NCBI GenBank assembly: GCA_002367815.1
Contig: DFDG01000124.1
Span: 1-14,277 of the forward strand
Source: Opitutaceae bacterium UBA3033
GTDB taxonomy: Bacteria; Verrucomicrobiota; Verrucomicrobiia; Opitutales; Opitutaceae
DNA: 14,277 nt
Reading direction: 5' to 3'
Shown: positions 1 to 6,966 of the stretch, one piece after another
Layout of the letters: each line of letters starts with the position of its first letter
How positions within the stretch are numbered: position 1 is the stretch's first letter
Position numbers and translations under genes: made by a program
The notes under the pieces: model-generated
Told to the model about the DNA's origin: nothing
What the model saw: the letters and a program-made list of their open reading frames with translations, nothing else
The model's database searches: none

Positions 1-1
1 C

Positions 2-370
2 GTGACGAAGATCATCATGGAGGCGACCAATGGCGAAGGGGCGGATCTCAGCGTTGATGCCGTGGGGGCGGGTTTGACCAAACGGACATCACTCGACGCG
101 ATCAGACCCGGTGGCGCCACGGTTTGGATCGGTCTCCACGAAAACCCGATGACCTTTGATTCTTACAATATTACACTGCCGGAGAAGCAGGTTCTCGGAA
201 CCTATGCGGCGACGATAGACGAATTGCGGCAGGCCCTTGATCTGATGTCTGCCGGCAAGGTGGACGCGCTATCCTGGGTAAAACAATTTTCACTGGTCGA
301 TGGCGTCACGGCTTTTCAGCGCATGCTCGCCGCCAAAGGAGACGACATCAAAGCGGTGGTTTGTCCGTGA
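2..370 (+). CDS. Zinc-type medium-chain alcohol/polyol dehydrogenase, C-terminal part (5' truncated)
   Basis: This is the C-terminal 122 residues of an NAD(P)-dependent medium-chain dehydrogenase/reductase. The reading frame is open at the window edge, so the GTG at base 2 is probably an internal valine codon rather than the start. Visible family marks are the second half of the Rossmann fold, GADLSVDAVG (residues 14-23), and the RPGG.....IGLHE segment (about 35-47), typical of polyol, threonine and alcohol dehydrogenases. After these comes the C-terminal return to the catalytic domain, ending in DDIKAVVCP. The catalytic zinc ligands would lie upstream of the window, so zinc dependence is inferred from the family. 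The SDR gene follows 69 bases later on the same strand, suggesting shared transcription. The substrate is unknown; a sugar, polyol or sugar acid is plausible from the neighbours. Confidence 0.85.
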   Translation: MTKIIMEATNGEGADLSVDAVGAGLTKRTSLDAIRPGGATVWIGLHENPMTFDSYNITLPEKQVLGTYAATIDELRQALDLMSAGKVDALSWVKQFSLVDGVTAFQRMLAAKGDDIKAVVCP

Positions 371-439
371 GGAAAATTACTGATCAATCGGCGATGGAAT
401 TGGATATTTCCTTCCACTCTTAACCCCATCCAAAACCCC

Positions 440-1267
440 ATGAATCCACACGCTATCCGTAAACCCATCGTTGATCGTTTCAAAGGTAAGGTCGCCATTG
501 TGACGGGCGGCACCAACGGTATTGGCTACGCCATCGCGCTCGAACTATTGCGCGAAGGGGCGGAAGTGGCGGTGAGTTGTTTGCCCGCCGATGAAGCCGG
601 GGGCAAAGCTGCTTTTGCCGCTGCCGGATTTTCACCCTTGGTGATCGTGGGAGATATGAGCAGCGAAGAGTTCTGCCACAAACTGGTCTCGGACACGGTC
701 GCCAAGTATGGGCGCTTGGATTATCTGGTGAACAATGCGTTTTCGTTTATAGCCAAGGGACTCGATGCCACGCGGGCGGATTTTCTCTATTCACTTGAAG
801 TGGGGCCTTTGGGCTTTGCCCTCATGATCCAACTGGCCGCTGTACATATGAACAAGGTCGGCGGTGGGGCAGTGGTTAATGTTTCCAGTATTTCCTCGTG
901 GGTCGCGCAGCCCAACCGGTGGACCTACAATATGTCGAAAGGCGCCGTTACTCAACTTACCCGCTGCGCGGCGCTCGATCTCGCCCCGCAGAAAATTCGC
1001 GTCAACAGCGTCAGCCCCGGATGGACCTGGACCCGCGAAGTGGAAAAAGCCGCCGGTGGCGATATGGAGAAATATGATCCCATCTGGGGGCAATTTCACA
1101 TGTTGGCCCGGATGTGTTTCCCGGTTGAAATAGCCGCGCCCACGCTGTTTTTACTTAGTGATGATGCGTCGTTCATCACCGGGACGGATCTGCCGGTTGA
1201 TGGCGGTTACAATGGTCTTGGTCCGGAAGGGCTGGGGCAGAATACCAAGATCGCCGGCAGCAAATAA
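440..1267 (+). CDS. Short-chain dehydrogenase/reductase (SDR), classical type
   Basis: A complete 275-residue classical SDR that oxidises or reduces a hydroxyl/carbonyl group with NAD(P). The cofactor motif TGGTNGIG is at residues 22-29, the NNA motif at 98-100, the catalytic serine near 150 (NVSSIS), and the YxxxK pair at Tyr163/Lys167 (YNMSK). PG follows at 193-194, and the usual C-terminal FLLSDDASFITGTDLPVDGG spans 237-256. An Asp or Arg after the second beta strand that would settle NAD versus NADP is not clear. The ATG at 440 is preceded by a C/A-rich leader (ccaaaacccc) with no Shine-Dalgarno sequence. It lies between an MDR dehydrogenase and a D-2-hydroxyacid dehydrogenase, with a fuconolactonase-family gene downstream. 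Sugar dehydrogenase (for example L-fucose or L-rhamnose 1-dehydrogenase) is a reasonable guess, but SDR specificity cannot be read from sequence. Confidence 0.93.
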   Translation: MNPHAIRKPIVDRFKGKVAIVTGGTNGIGYAIALELLREGAEVAVSCLPADEAGGKAAFAAAGFSPLVIVGDMSSEEFCHKLVSDTVAKYGRLDYLVNNAFSFIAKGLDATRADFLYSLEVGPLGFALMIQLAAVHMNKVGGGAVVNVSSISSWVAQPNRWTYNMSKGAVTQLTRCAALDLAPQKIRVNSVSPGWTWTREVEKAAGGDMEKYDPIWGQFHMLARMCFPVEIAAPTLFLLSDDASFITGTDLPVDGGYNGLGPEGLGQNTKIAGSK

Positions 1268-1279
1268 TGAATTTTTTAA

Positions 1280-1346
1280 TGTAGGGCGGGGTCGCTGACC
1301 CCGCCTACGAAAACGAACAACGCGGGATCAGCGATCCCGCCCTACA
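1280..1346. repeat. REP-like nested palindrome (paired hairpins, inverted to each other)
   Basis: Two GC-rich hairpins lie head to head between the SDR and the D-2-hydroxyacid dehydrogenase genes. Hairpin 1 has arms GGCGGGGTC (1285-1293) and GACCCCGCC (1297-1305) around GCT. Hairpin 2 has arms GCGGGATC (1322-1329) and GATCCCGC (1333-1340) around AGC. The two halves are also inverted copies of each other: the block opens with TGTAGGGCGGG and closes with CCCGCCCTACA, so one long foldback is possible. This is the architecture of a REP doublet. It may also weaken transcription between the two genes, but there is no T-run, so it is not a standard terminator. Confidence 0.8.
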
Positions 1347-1364
1347 AACCAAGCCACCAATTTT

Positions 1365-2324
1365 ATGAGCAAATTCCGCGTCGTAGTTACTGATCATGGT
1401 TTCCCCAATCTTCGCCACGAAGAGGATGTGATTGGTGCTGCCGGAGGTGAACTGATCGTAGCACAATGCAAGACGTCGGCCGAAGTGGCCGTAGCAGCGC
1501 GTGGGGCGGATGCCCTGCTCGTGCAATGGGCACCGGTGGATGCCGGGGCCATCGCCGGCCTCGATCAATGCAAGGTCATTGTCCGGTATGGAATTGGTTA
1601 TGATAATGTGGATATCGCCGCCGCCAAGGCGCGAGGCATTCCCGTTTGCAATGTGCCGGACTACGGCGTTCACGAAGTCGCAGAGCATGCCGTTTCCCTG
1701 GCGCTGGCACTGGCGAGACAATTGCCGTCAATCGATGCACGATTGCGCAAAGGCATCTGGAAAATCACACCGGATCGACCGATGCCCTCATTGAGGGAAA
1801 TGACTTTTGCCACGGCGGGTTTCGGTCGGATCGCACGTTCGGCTCACCACATGATGCGCGGCTTCGATGGCAAACGAATCGCCTACGATCCATTTGTGCC
1901 GGTCGACGTGATGCAGATGGAGGGCGTGGAAAAAGTGGAGTTGGACGATTTGTTTACCCGCGCTGATATTCTTTCCCTTCACCTGCCATTAACTGCCGAG
2001 ACCAAGCATTTCGTGAATGCAGATCGGCTGGCTGAAATGAAGCACACCGCAATCATCGTGAACACTGCTCGCGGCCCTTTGATTGATACGGTGGCGTTGA
2101 CCGAAGCGTTAAAGGCCGACCAAATTTCAGGGGCCGGGATCGATGTTTTCGAACAAGAGCCCTTGCCTGACGATCATCCACTGCGTTCAGCTCCACGGGC
2201 ATTGATCACGTCTCATGTTGCTTGGTATAGTGAAAGCAGCATACCACGATTGCAGCGATTGGCCGCCGAAGAGGTGGTCCGTGGTTTGCGGGCAGAATCG
2301 CTCAAGAATCAAATAAACAAGTGA
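1365..2324 (+). CDS. D-2-hydroxyacid dehydrogenase, CtBP-like subfamily
   Basis: A 319-residue NAD-dependent D-isomer-specific 2-hydroxyacid dehydrogenase, of normal length for the family. The first half holds the substrate domain with VRYGIGYDNVD (73-83) and the hinge NVPDYGVHEVAEHA (96-109). The Rossmann motif is AGFGRIAR at 151-158, with Ala in place of the third glycine, and Asp175 (AYDPF) at the end of beta 2 fits NAD rather than NADP. The catalytic triad is visible: Arg236 (NTARGPL), Glu265 (FEQEPLP) and His284 (SHVAWYS). The YGIGYDNVDI and AWYS features point to the C-terminal-binding-protein-like branch rather than lactate or glycerate enzymes proper. It starts 97 bases after the SDR stop, with the palindromic repeat between. 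No Shine-Dalgarno sequence precedes the ATG (ccaccaatttt). The natural substrate is unknown; in this cluster it could act on a sugar-derived 2-keto or 2-hydroxy acid. Confidence 0.92.
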   Translation: MSKFRVVVTDHGFPNLRHEEDVIGAAGGELIVAQCKTSAEVAVAARGADALLVQWAPVDAGAIAGLDQCKVIVRYGIGYDNVDIAAAKARGIPVCNVPDYGVHEVAEHAVSLALALARQLPSIDARLRKGIWKITPDRPMPSLREMTFATAGFGRIARSAHHMMRGFDGKRIAYDPFVPVDVMQMEGVEKVELDDLFTRADILSLHLPLTAETKHFVNADRLAEMKHTAIIVNTARGPLIDTVALTEALKADQISGAGIDVFEQEPLPDDHPLRSAPRALITSHVAWYSESSIPRLQRLAAEEVVRGLRAESLKNQINK

Positions 2325-2328
2325 TTTT

Positions 2329-2406
2329 TAACCACGACTGGACACGAATTTGCACGATTGATTTCCAATCCATGTAACCACAGAAGAGCGCAGATTCATA
2401 CGGATG
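2329..2406. repeat. Pair of degraded TAACCAC-type dispersed repeat units in an intergenic gap
   Basis: The 194-base gap between the 2-hydroxyacid dehydrogenase and the amidohydrolase contains two 32-base units starting at 2329 and 2375. Both begin with TAACCAC, and 18 of 32 positions are identical without gaps. The first reads as TAACCACGACTGGACACGAA and onward, the second as TAACCACAGAAGAGCGCAGA and onward. Short ACGAAT/ACGGAT-like steps recur inside each. They resemble AACCACGAATGGACACGAAT-type intergenic repeats that I recall from environmental bacterial genomes. That resemblance is from memory and unverified. No coding potential is seen in the gap. Confidence 0.4.
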
Positions 2407-2518
2407 GCCGAGGTAGAAATGTTTCTATACATGGAAGCCTGTGTTGAAATCACGCAGGCCCTTAGCCCTAGCGAATGGCCCAATCTGAAATCCCCAATTT
2501 AAACTCCAAAATCTAGCC

Positions 2519-3370
2519 ATGCCTTCATTTCCCATTGTTGATACCCACCTCCATATTTGGAATCTCCAGCGCTTGAATTATCCTTGGCTGGCCGGAGTGC
2601 CGATGCTGAACCGTGACCACTTGATCGGGGAATATCGGAAGGTCTGTGGGCCGGTGCAGGTCGCGAAGATGGTGTTTCTGCAATGCGAATGTGATCAGTC
2701 ACAATATCAGGATGAGGCGGATTGGGTTACGGAGGTTTCCCTGCTCGATCCACGTATCCGGGGCATCGTGCCATGGGCGCCATTGGAGAAGGGCGATGCG
2801 GCGGAAGAGGATTTGGCCAGACTGGCTGCCAATCCAATGATCAAGGGGATTCGTCGGATCATTCAGTTTGAAGCGGATCCGGAATTTTGCCTGCGTCCCG
2901 ATTTTGTGAAGGGCGTGCAGCTACTGGCGAAATTCGGATTCACTTTTGATATTTGTATCAATCACAAGCAGATGACCAATACGCTGAAGCTCGTGCGGCA
3001 GTGCCCCGACGTGTCATTTGTCATGGACCACCATGCCAAGCCCGACGTTAAGAATCACCTGCTCGATCCATGGCGTGAGCAGATGCGGGAGTTGGCTTCG
3101 TTACCGAATACGTCGTGTAAATTGTCCGGCTTGGTGACCGAGGCGGACTTCGAGCATTGGACGATCGATGATCTCCGACCTTACACCGATCATGTGGTCG
3201 AGTGCTTTGGTTTTAATCGCCTGTTTTTCGGTGGCGACTGGCCGGTAGCCTCCCAAGCGACGGAATATCCACGCTGGGTGGATACCTTGGACGAAATACT
3301 TAAAGGCTGCTCGCCCGACGAATTGCACAAAGTCTACGTGCGCAACGCCGAGGCGTTTTACCGCGTGTGA
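2519..3370 (+). CDS. Amidohydrolase, L-fuconolactonase/sugar-lactonase family (Amidohydro_2)
   Basis: A complete 283-residue TIM-barrel metal hydrolase of the COG3618 type, whose characterised members include L-fuconolactonase and other sugar-acid lactonases. The N-terminal metal motif is DTHLHIW (residues 8-14; His10 and His12). CINHK (146-150) and the FVMDHHAKP segment (167-175; His171/His172) follow on later strands. CKLSGL is at 200-205, and FFGGDWPV (236-243) carries the conserved Asp240. These are the family hallmarks in the right order and the length is normal. It would open a sugar lactone to the acid in the cytoplasm; there is no signal peptide. The ATG has no Shine-Dalgarno sequence. 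It is the last + strand gene of the catabolic group and ends 13 bases from the convergent ACT gene. Exact substrate is not determinable. Confidence 0.9.
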   Translation: MPSFPIVDTHLHIWNLQRLNYPWLAGVPMLNRDHLIGEYRKVCGPVQVAKMVFLQCECDQSQYQDEADWVTEVSLLDPRIRGIVPWAPLEKGDAAEEDLARLAANPMIKGIRRIIQFEADPEFCLRPDFVKGVQLLAKFGFTFDICINHKQMTNTLKLVRQCPDVSFVMDHHAKPDVKNHLLDPWREQMRELASLPNTSCKLSGLVTEADFEHWTIDDLRPYTDHVVECFGFNRLFFGGDWPVASQATEYPRWVDTLDEILKGCSPDELHKVYVRNAEAFYRV

Positions 3371-3383
3371 GTGAAACGGCTAA

Positions 3384-3839
3384 TCAGCGTGAAATGTCGC
3401 CTTGAGTGAGCACTTTGAAACCGCGCTGGTTCAGTGATTGGGCTGCGATCTCGGGATCCTCGACATTGATGGCCAACGCACTTCGGTCGGCGGGCCGTTT
3501 TATAAAAGAGTAAATGTAGTGGATGTTGATCTCGGCCTCGAGTAGAGCCGCGAGCACTCCCCGGAATTTTGACTCGTCCACAACCTCGACGGCAATCACT
3601 TCGCATTCGGCAAAGGGGAAATCATTGGCGACCATGAGCTCACGGGCCTGGTCGGGATCATCCACGATCAGCCGGATGATGGCGCTGTCCGTGGTATCAA
3701 GCACGGTGATAGCCATGATGTGCACGTTGTGTTGCTTGAGCAGGGTGGTTAGATCGTAAAGTCGACCGACGCGATTCTCCGCAAAGACGGAAAACTGTTT
3801 AACCGGATCAAGCGCTGAGGTGGTGTGGGTCTTGGCCAT
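3384..3839 (-). CDS. Tandem ACT-domain regulatory protein
   Basis: A 151-residue small cytoplasmic protein with two ACT-type (beta-alpha-beta-beta-alpha-beta) units. The first is about residues 13-85, beginning VKQFSVFAENRVGRLYDL. The second is about 84-150, with FRGVLAALLEAEINIHYIY (92-110) and ending TQGDISR. ACT tandems of this size are usually free-standing sensors of amino acids, related to acetolactate synthase regulatory subunits; what this one binds or controls is unknown. I chose the ATG at 3839 (MAKTHTTSALDP). An in-frame TTG at 3881 would add 14 residues and is preceded by GGGAGG at six-base spacing, so the longer form (3384-3881) is possible. The added residues (TNRCNRFTFKLSA) do not look like part of an ACT fold. 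It is convergent with the amidohydrolase and divergent from the cation transporter gene. Confidence 0.85.
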   Translation of the reverse strand: MAKTHTTSALDPVKQFSVFAENRVGRLYDLTTLLKQHNVHIMAITVLDTTDSAIIRLIVDDPDQARELMVANDFPFAECEVIAVEVVDESKFRGVLAALLEAEINIHYIYSFIKRPADRSALAINVEDPEIAAQSLNQRGFKVLTQGDISR

Positions 3840-3925
3840 GGCGGACAATTTAAAGGTGAACCGATTGCACCGGTTGGTCAATTGCGGCCTCCCGATGTTA
3901 CGGCAGAAGCCCTAGCTCTATTTCC

Positions 3926-4831
3926 ATGTCCGGTGAATCCCCCCCACATATGCTCAACCGCCAACGGAACCAAATTGGGGCAGGATTGGTCTTGCGGGGG
4001 ATTGCACTTAATGGGCTTTTGGCAGCGGTGAAATTTGCCGGTGGGATATGGGGTCACACCTATGCCCTCATCGCCGACGGTGTAGAATCCTTGCTGGATG
4101 TTTTTTCATCACTGGTGGTTTGGGTGGGATTCAAGGTGGCGGCCCAACCGCCGGATGAAAATCACCCTTACGGTCATGGCAAAGCCGAATCGTTGGCGGC
4201 TCTCGCGGTGTCGCTTTTCATTTTTGCGGCCGCCGGTTGGATCGCGTGGCACGCGGTGCAGGAGATCATTGCGCCGCATCAGGGTCCACATTGGGCGACA
4301 TTGTTGGTGCTGGTATTTGTGATTTGCTCCAAGGTTTGGTTTTCCCGGCGCATGGCCCGGACAGGAGATCAGATGGGGAGCACGGCTTTGGGCGTGGAGG
4401 CATGGCACCACTACTCGGACGCCCTGACTTCTGGGGCGGCCTTTGTGGGTATTGCGATAGCGGTTATTGGGGGCGAAGGTTACGAAGCGGCTGATGACTG
4501 GGCCGCGTTGTTGGCGTGCATCGTGATTGTGGTCAACGGGGTGGGGATGTTCAACCGGTCACTGGGTGATGTCATGGACGCAGCTGTGCCACCGAACTTG
4601 GAGCACGAAGTGCGAGCCTTGGCGCTGGGAGTGACTGGAGTGCAAGCGATCGATAAATGCCGGGTGCGCAAGAGCGGACTCTGCCATCTGGTGGACATCC
4701 ATGTTCGGGTAGATGGGACGCTGAGTGTGCGGGCTGGGCATGATATCGCGCACGCGGTGAAGGATGCCCTGATTGATTCGGTGCCTCACGCGATTACGGA
4801 TGTGGCCGTGCACATCGAACCGGTGGATTAA
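3926..4831 (+). CDS. Cation diffusion facilitator (CDF) family divalent-metal efflux transporter
   Basis: A 301-residue inner-membrane metal/proton antiporter of the CDF family, probably exporting Zn, Fe, Mn or a similar divalent ion. The membrane domain has about six hydrophobic segments from residue 18 to 211. Site A residues correspond to Glu54 and Asp58 (VESLLD, where YiiP has DSLVD) and His161/Asp165 (HHYSDA). The HPYGHGKAE signature is at 80-88. The C-terminal cytoplasmic domain (about 212-301) carries HLVDIHVRVDGTLSV, GHDIAH and the closing VHIEP, usual for metal-binding dimerisation. The Glu in place of the first Asp of site A is a visible departure from YiiP, and metal selectivity cannot be assigned from it. 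The ATG follows a pyrimidine-rich leader (ctctatttcc) with no Shine-Dalgarno sequence. Its stop is only two bases from the end of the small minus-strand gene. Confidence 0.93.
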   Translation: MSGESPPHMLNRQRNQIGAGLVLRGIALNGLLAAVKFAGGIWGHTYALIADGVESLLDVFSSLVVWVGFKVAAQPPDENHPYGHGKAESLAALAVSLFIFAAAGWIAWHAVQEIIAPHQGPHWATLLVLVFVICSKVWFSRRMARTGDQMGSTALGVEAWHHYSDALTSGAAFVGIAIAVIGGEGYEAADDWAALLACIVIVVNGVGMFNRSLGDVMDAAVPPNLEHEVRALALGVTGVQAIDKCRVRKSGLCHLVDIHVRVDGTLSVRAGHDIAHAVKDALIDSVPHAITDVAVHIEPVD

Positions 4832-4833
4832 AT

Positions 4834-5001
4834 CTACTCCGAGAGTTTTTGCGCGAGTTTCCAGCCCGCATAAACGCCGCCGACACTGCCGACGCCGCTC
4901 AGGATGAATGCGCCCCAAAATCCCCAACCCACGGCTTCGCCCAAATACCAGCCCAAGTAACTGCCAAGCATGGTGCCGGTGAAAATACTGAGTTTGGTCA
5001 T
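4834..5001 (-). CDS. Small glycine-rich membrane protein, 55 residues
   Basis: A short ORF on the minus strand encodes 55 residues. It begins MTKLSIFTGTMLGSYLGW, has WGFWGAFILSGVGSVGGV in the middle, and ends AGWKLAQKLSE. Two hydrophobic segments (about 5-21 and 24-46) are rich in glycine with GxxxG-like spacing (GTMLG, GVGSVGG). Positive residues occur only at the two tips, so it reads as a two-pass or hairpin inner-membrane peptide. The codon-level composition is strongly protein-like, with no charged residue in the core except one Glu at the turn. It starts with ATG and has no Shine-Dalgarno sequence, like most genes here. It lies between the convergent CDF gene (stop-to-stop gap two bases) and divergent pckG. 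Function is unknown. Confidence 0.72.
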   Translation of the reverse strand: MTKLSIFTGTMLGSYLGWYLGEAVGWGFWGAFILSGVGSVGGVYAGWKLAQKLSE

Positions 5002-5069
5002 AGGTTAACTAAATTGCGGTTAGAAGCATAACTGTCGATAGTCAGATTCGTGAAAACAGAATGTTCTAA

Positions 5070-5086
5070 TACGCTTTGAGAGCGTA
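5070..5086. promoter_or_regulatory. Small dyad in the pckG upstream region
   Basis: TACGCT (5070-5075) and AGCGTA (5081-5086) form a perfect 6-bp inverted repeat around TTGAG. It lies about 65 bases before the pckG start, in the divergent region shared with the 55-residue gene. The surrounding bases TAAT and ATTA extend the symmetry if bulged bases are allowed. It could be an operator for a dimeric regulator; there is no direct evidence. I see no convincing -35/-10 pair nearby. Confidence 0.25.
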
Positions 5087-5120
5087 GATTATTAAGATCT
5101 GGGGTTCACCTTTGCAGTTT

Positions 5121-5145
5121 ACCTTATCCGGTCTCGGGATAAGGT
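5121..5145 (+). promoter_or_regulatory. Hairpin in the pckG 5' leader, directly before the start codon
   Basis: ACCTTATCC (5121-5129) and GGATAAGGT (5137-5145) form a perfect 9-bp stem with a 7-base loop, ending six bases before the pckG ATG at 5152. The right arm contains AAGG, and the next bases read TGGAGG flush against the ATG. The structure would therefore hide part of the ribosome-binding region in mRNA. It could act as a translational control element or as a DNA operator. There is no T-run, so it is not a terminator. Confidence 0.45.
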
Positions 5146-5151
5146 TGGAGG

Positions 5152-6966
5152 ATGAAGAAAAGTCCCTCCGCCACTCCATTGAGCAACAATCGACATTTGC
5201 TAAGATGGGTCGAAAAGATGGTTGAATTATGCAAACCTGATTCGGTTCACTGGGTGGATGGATCACAGGAAGAGAATGATGCGATATGTGAGCAAATGGT
5301 CGCTTCGGGCACGTTTATAAAACTGAACGAGAAGCTTTGGCCGGGGTCCTATTACGCCCGCAGTGATGCCAGTGATGTGGCGCGGGTTGAGGATCGTACT
5401 TACATTTGCTCCCTGTCAAAAGATGCGGCTGGTCCCACGAACAATTGGGTTAATCCTTATGAGATGCGCAAAAAGCTGCGCGGCCTTTTTGCCGGCTGCA
5501 TGCGCGGTCGGACCATGTATGTGCTACCGTTCAGTATGGGTCCGGTTGGTTCTCCCATTGCCCAGATCGGGGTGCAGTTAACGGACTCACCTTATGTCGT
5601 GGTCAATATGCGGATTATGGCCCGCGTGGGGCTGGCGGTGTTCAAGGAGATCGACAAAGATGTGAAGCGAGTCGTGCCGTGCATGCACTCGGTGGGAGCT
5701 CCATTGGTAGATGGTGAGCCGGATGTGGCCTGGCCCTGCAACAAGGAAAAATATATTGTGCACTTTCCTGAGGCGCGCGAGATTTGGAGCTTCGGTTCCG
5801 GTTACGGAGGCAACGCATTGCTGGGTAAAAAGTGCTTTGCGTTGCGCATCGCTTCCGCGATGGCGCGGGATGAAGGCTGGATGGCTGAGCACATGCTGAT
5901 TCTGGGGGTCGAAAATCCCGAAGGTGAAAAGACCTACGTGGCCGCAGCGTTTCCGAGTGCCTGCGGAAAAACTAATTTTGCGATGTTGGTGCCGCCGAAA
6001 CATTTTTCCGACGCCGGCTGGAAAGTCTGGACGGTCGGTGATGACATCGCGTGGATCAAGCCCGATGCCAGCGGTCAGTTGCGGGCGATTAATCCCGAGG
6101 CTGGTTTCTTCGGCGTGGCCCCCGGCACGTCCGTAAAAACCAATCCCAATGCGATGGCTTCGTTGGCCAAAAACACAATCTTCACCAATGTCGCGCTCAC
6201 GCCTGAAGGTGGCGTTTGGTGGGAAGGCATGACGGACGAACCACCCGCGAAATGCACGGACTGGCAAGGGAATCCATGGACGCCGGATTGTGGTCGCAAA
6301 GCCGCCCATCCAAACGCGCGTTTCACCGCACCGGCTGCGCAATGTCCGACGATTGATCCAGATTGGGAAATGCCGGACGGGGTGCCGATCAGTGCCATGA
6401 TTTTTGGCGGACGCCGGGCAACCACAATGCCCTTGGTCTACCAGGCTTTCAATTGGTCAAGTGGCGTATACATCGGTGCCACCATGGGTAGTGAAATGAC
6501 GGCGGCGGCGGCTGGCACTGTGGGTAAAGTCCGGCGCGATCCTTTCGCGATGTTACCGTTCTGCGGTTATCATATGGGCGACTATTTCCGGCATTGGATC
6601 GGCATGCAAAAAAAGCTCTCCACCACGCCACGCATCTTCCACGTCAATTGGTTTCGCAAAGATGATGACGGCAACTTTTTGTGGCCGGGCTTCAGCGACA
6701 ACATGCGGGTGCTTAAGTGGATTGTGAATCGTGCGCGGGGTCGTGCCCTGGGACGTGAAACTCCGATTGGTTGGATGCCGCGTTACGAGGATATCGACTG
6801 GGCAGGAATGGAATTTCAGCAGGAAAACTTTGATTCACTTCAGGCCTTTGACCGGTCGGCTTGGCGCGCCGAAGTGATCAGTCATGAAGAACTCTTCCTT
6901 GATCTGCATGATCGTCTGCCCAAAGAAATGGTCTACGAACGCGAACTATTGATCTGTCGGATGTGA
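5152..6966 (+). CDS. pckG: Phosphoenolpyruvate carboxykinase (GTP)
   Basis: A full-length 604-residue GTP-dependent PEP carboxykinase, converting oxaloacetate + GTP to PEP + CO2 + GDP at the entry to gluconeogenesis. Landmarks in order: NNRHLLRWVEKM...CKPDSVHWVDGS (12-38), substrate arginine Arg70, SMGPVGSP (128-135), YGGNALLGKKC (218-228) with the metal-binding lysine near 225 or 226, and His247. The P-loop FPSACGKTN is at 267-275, GDDIAWIKP (296-304) holds the metal-binding aspartate, FGGRR is at 418-422, and WFRKD is at 500-504. Length and motifs are those of the GTP class, not the ATP class. The ATG at 5152 includes the conserved N-terminal helix, which the next ATG (5218) would remove. 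Its GGAGG touches the ATG, unlike normal spacing. A hairpin lies just upstream. Confidence 0.97.
   Translation: MKKSPSATPLSNNRHLLRWVEKMVELCKPDSVHWVDGSQEENDAICEQMVASGTFIKLNEKLWPGSYYARSDASDVARVEDRTYICSLSKDAAGPTNNWVNPYEMRKKLRGLFAGCMRGRTMYVLPFSMGPVGSPIAQIGVQLTDSPYVVVNMRIMARVGLAVFKEIDKDVKRVVPCMHSVGAPLVDGEPDVAWPCNKEKYIVHFPEAREIWSFGSGYGGNALLGKKCFALRIASAMARDEGWMAEHMLILGVENPEGEKTYVAAAFPSACGKTNFAMLVPPKHFSDAGWKVWTVGDDIAWIKPDASGQLRAINPEAGFFGVAPGTSVKTNPNAMASLAKNTIFTNVALTPEGGVWWEGMTDEPPAKCTDWQGNPWTPDCGRKAAHPNARFTAPAAQCPTIDPDWEMPDGVPISAMIFGGRRATTMPLVYQAFNWSSGVYIGATMGSEMTAAAAGTVGKVRRDPFAMLPFCGYHMGDYFRHWIGMQKKLSTTPRIFHVNWFRKDDDGNFLWPGFSDNMRVLKWIVNRARGRALGRETPIGWMPRYEDIDWAGMEFQQENFDSLQAFDRSAWRAEVISHEELFLDLHDRLPKEMVYERELLICRM

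Noticed and set aside
1280..1346. Rho-independent terminator after the SDR gene
   Set aside because: The hairpins are strong, but neither is followed by a T-run, and the nested inverted layout fits a REP-type repeat better.
5014..5042. Sigma-70 promoter for pckG (TTGCGG, 17 bases, GATAGT)
   Set aside because: Only three and four of six bases match the consensus, which is not better than chance in this length.
5587..6342. 251-codon minus-strand ORF inside pckG
   Set aside because: It lies wholly opposite the conserved catalytic core of PEP carboxykinase and encodes Arg/His-rich sequence without motifs.
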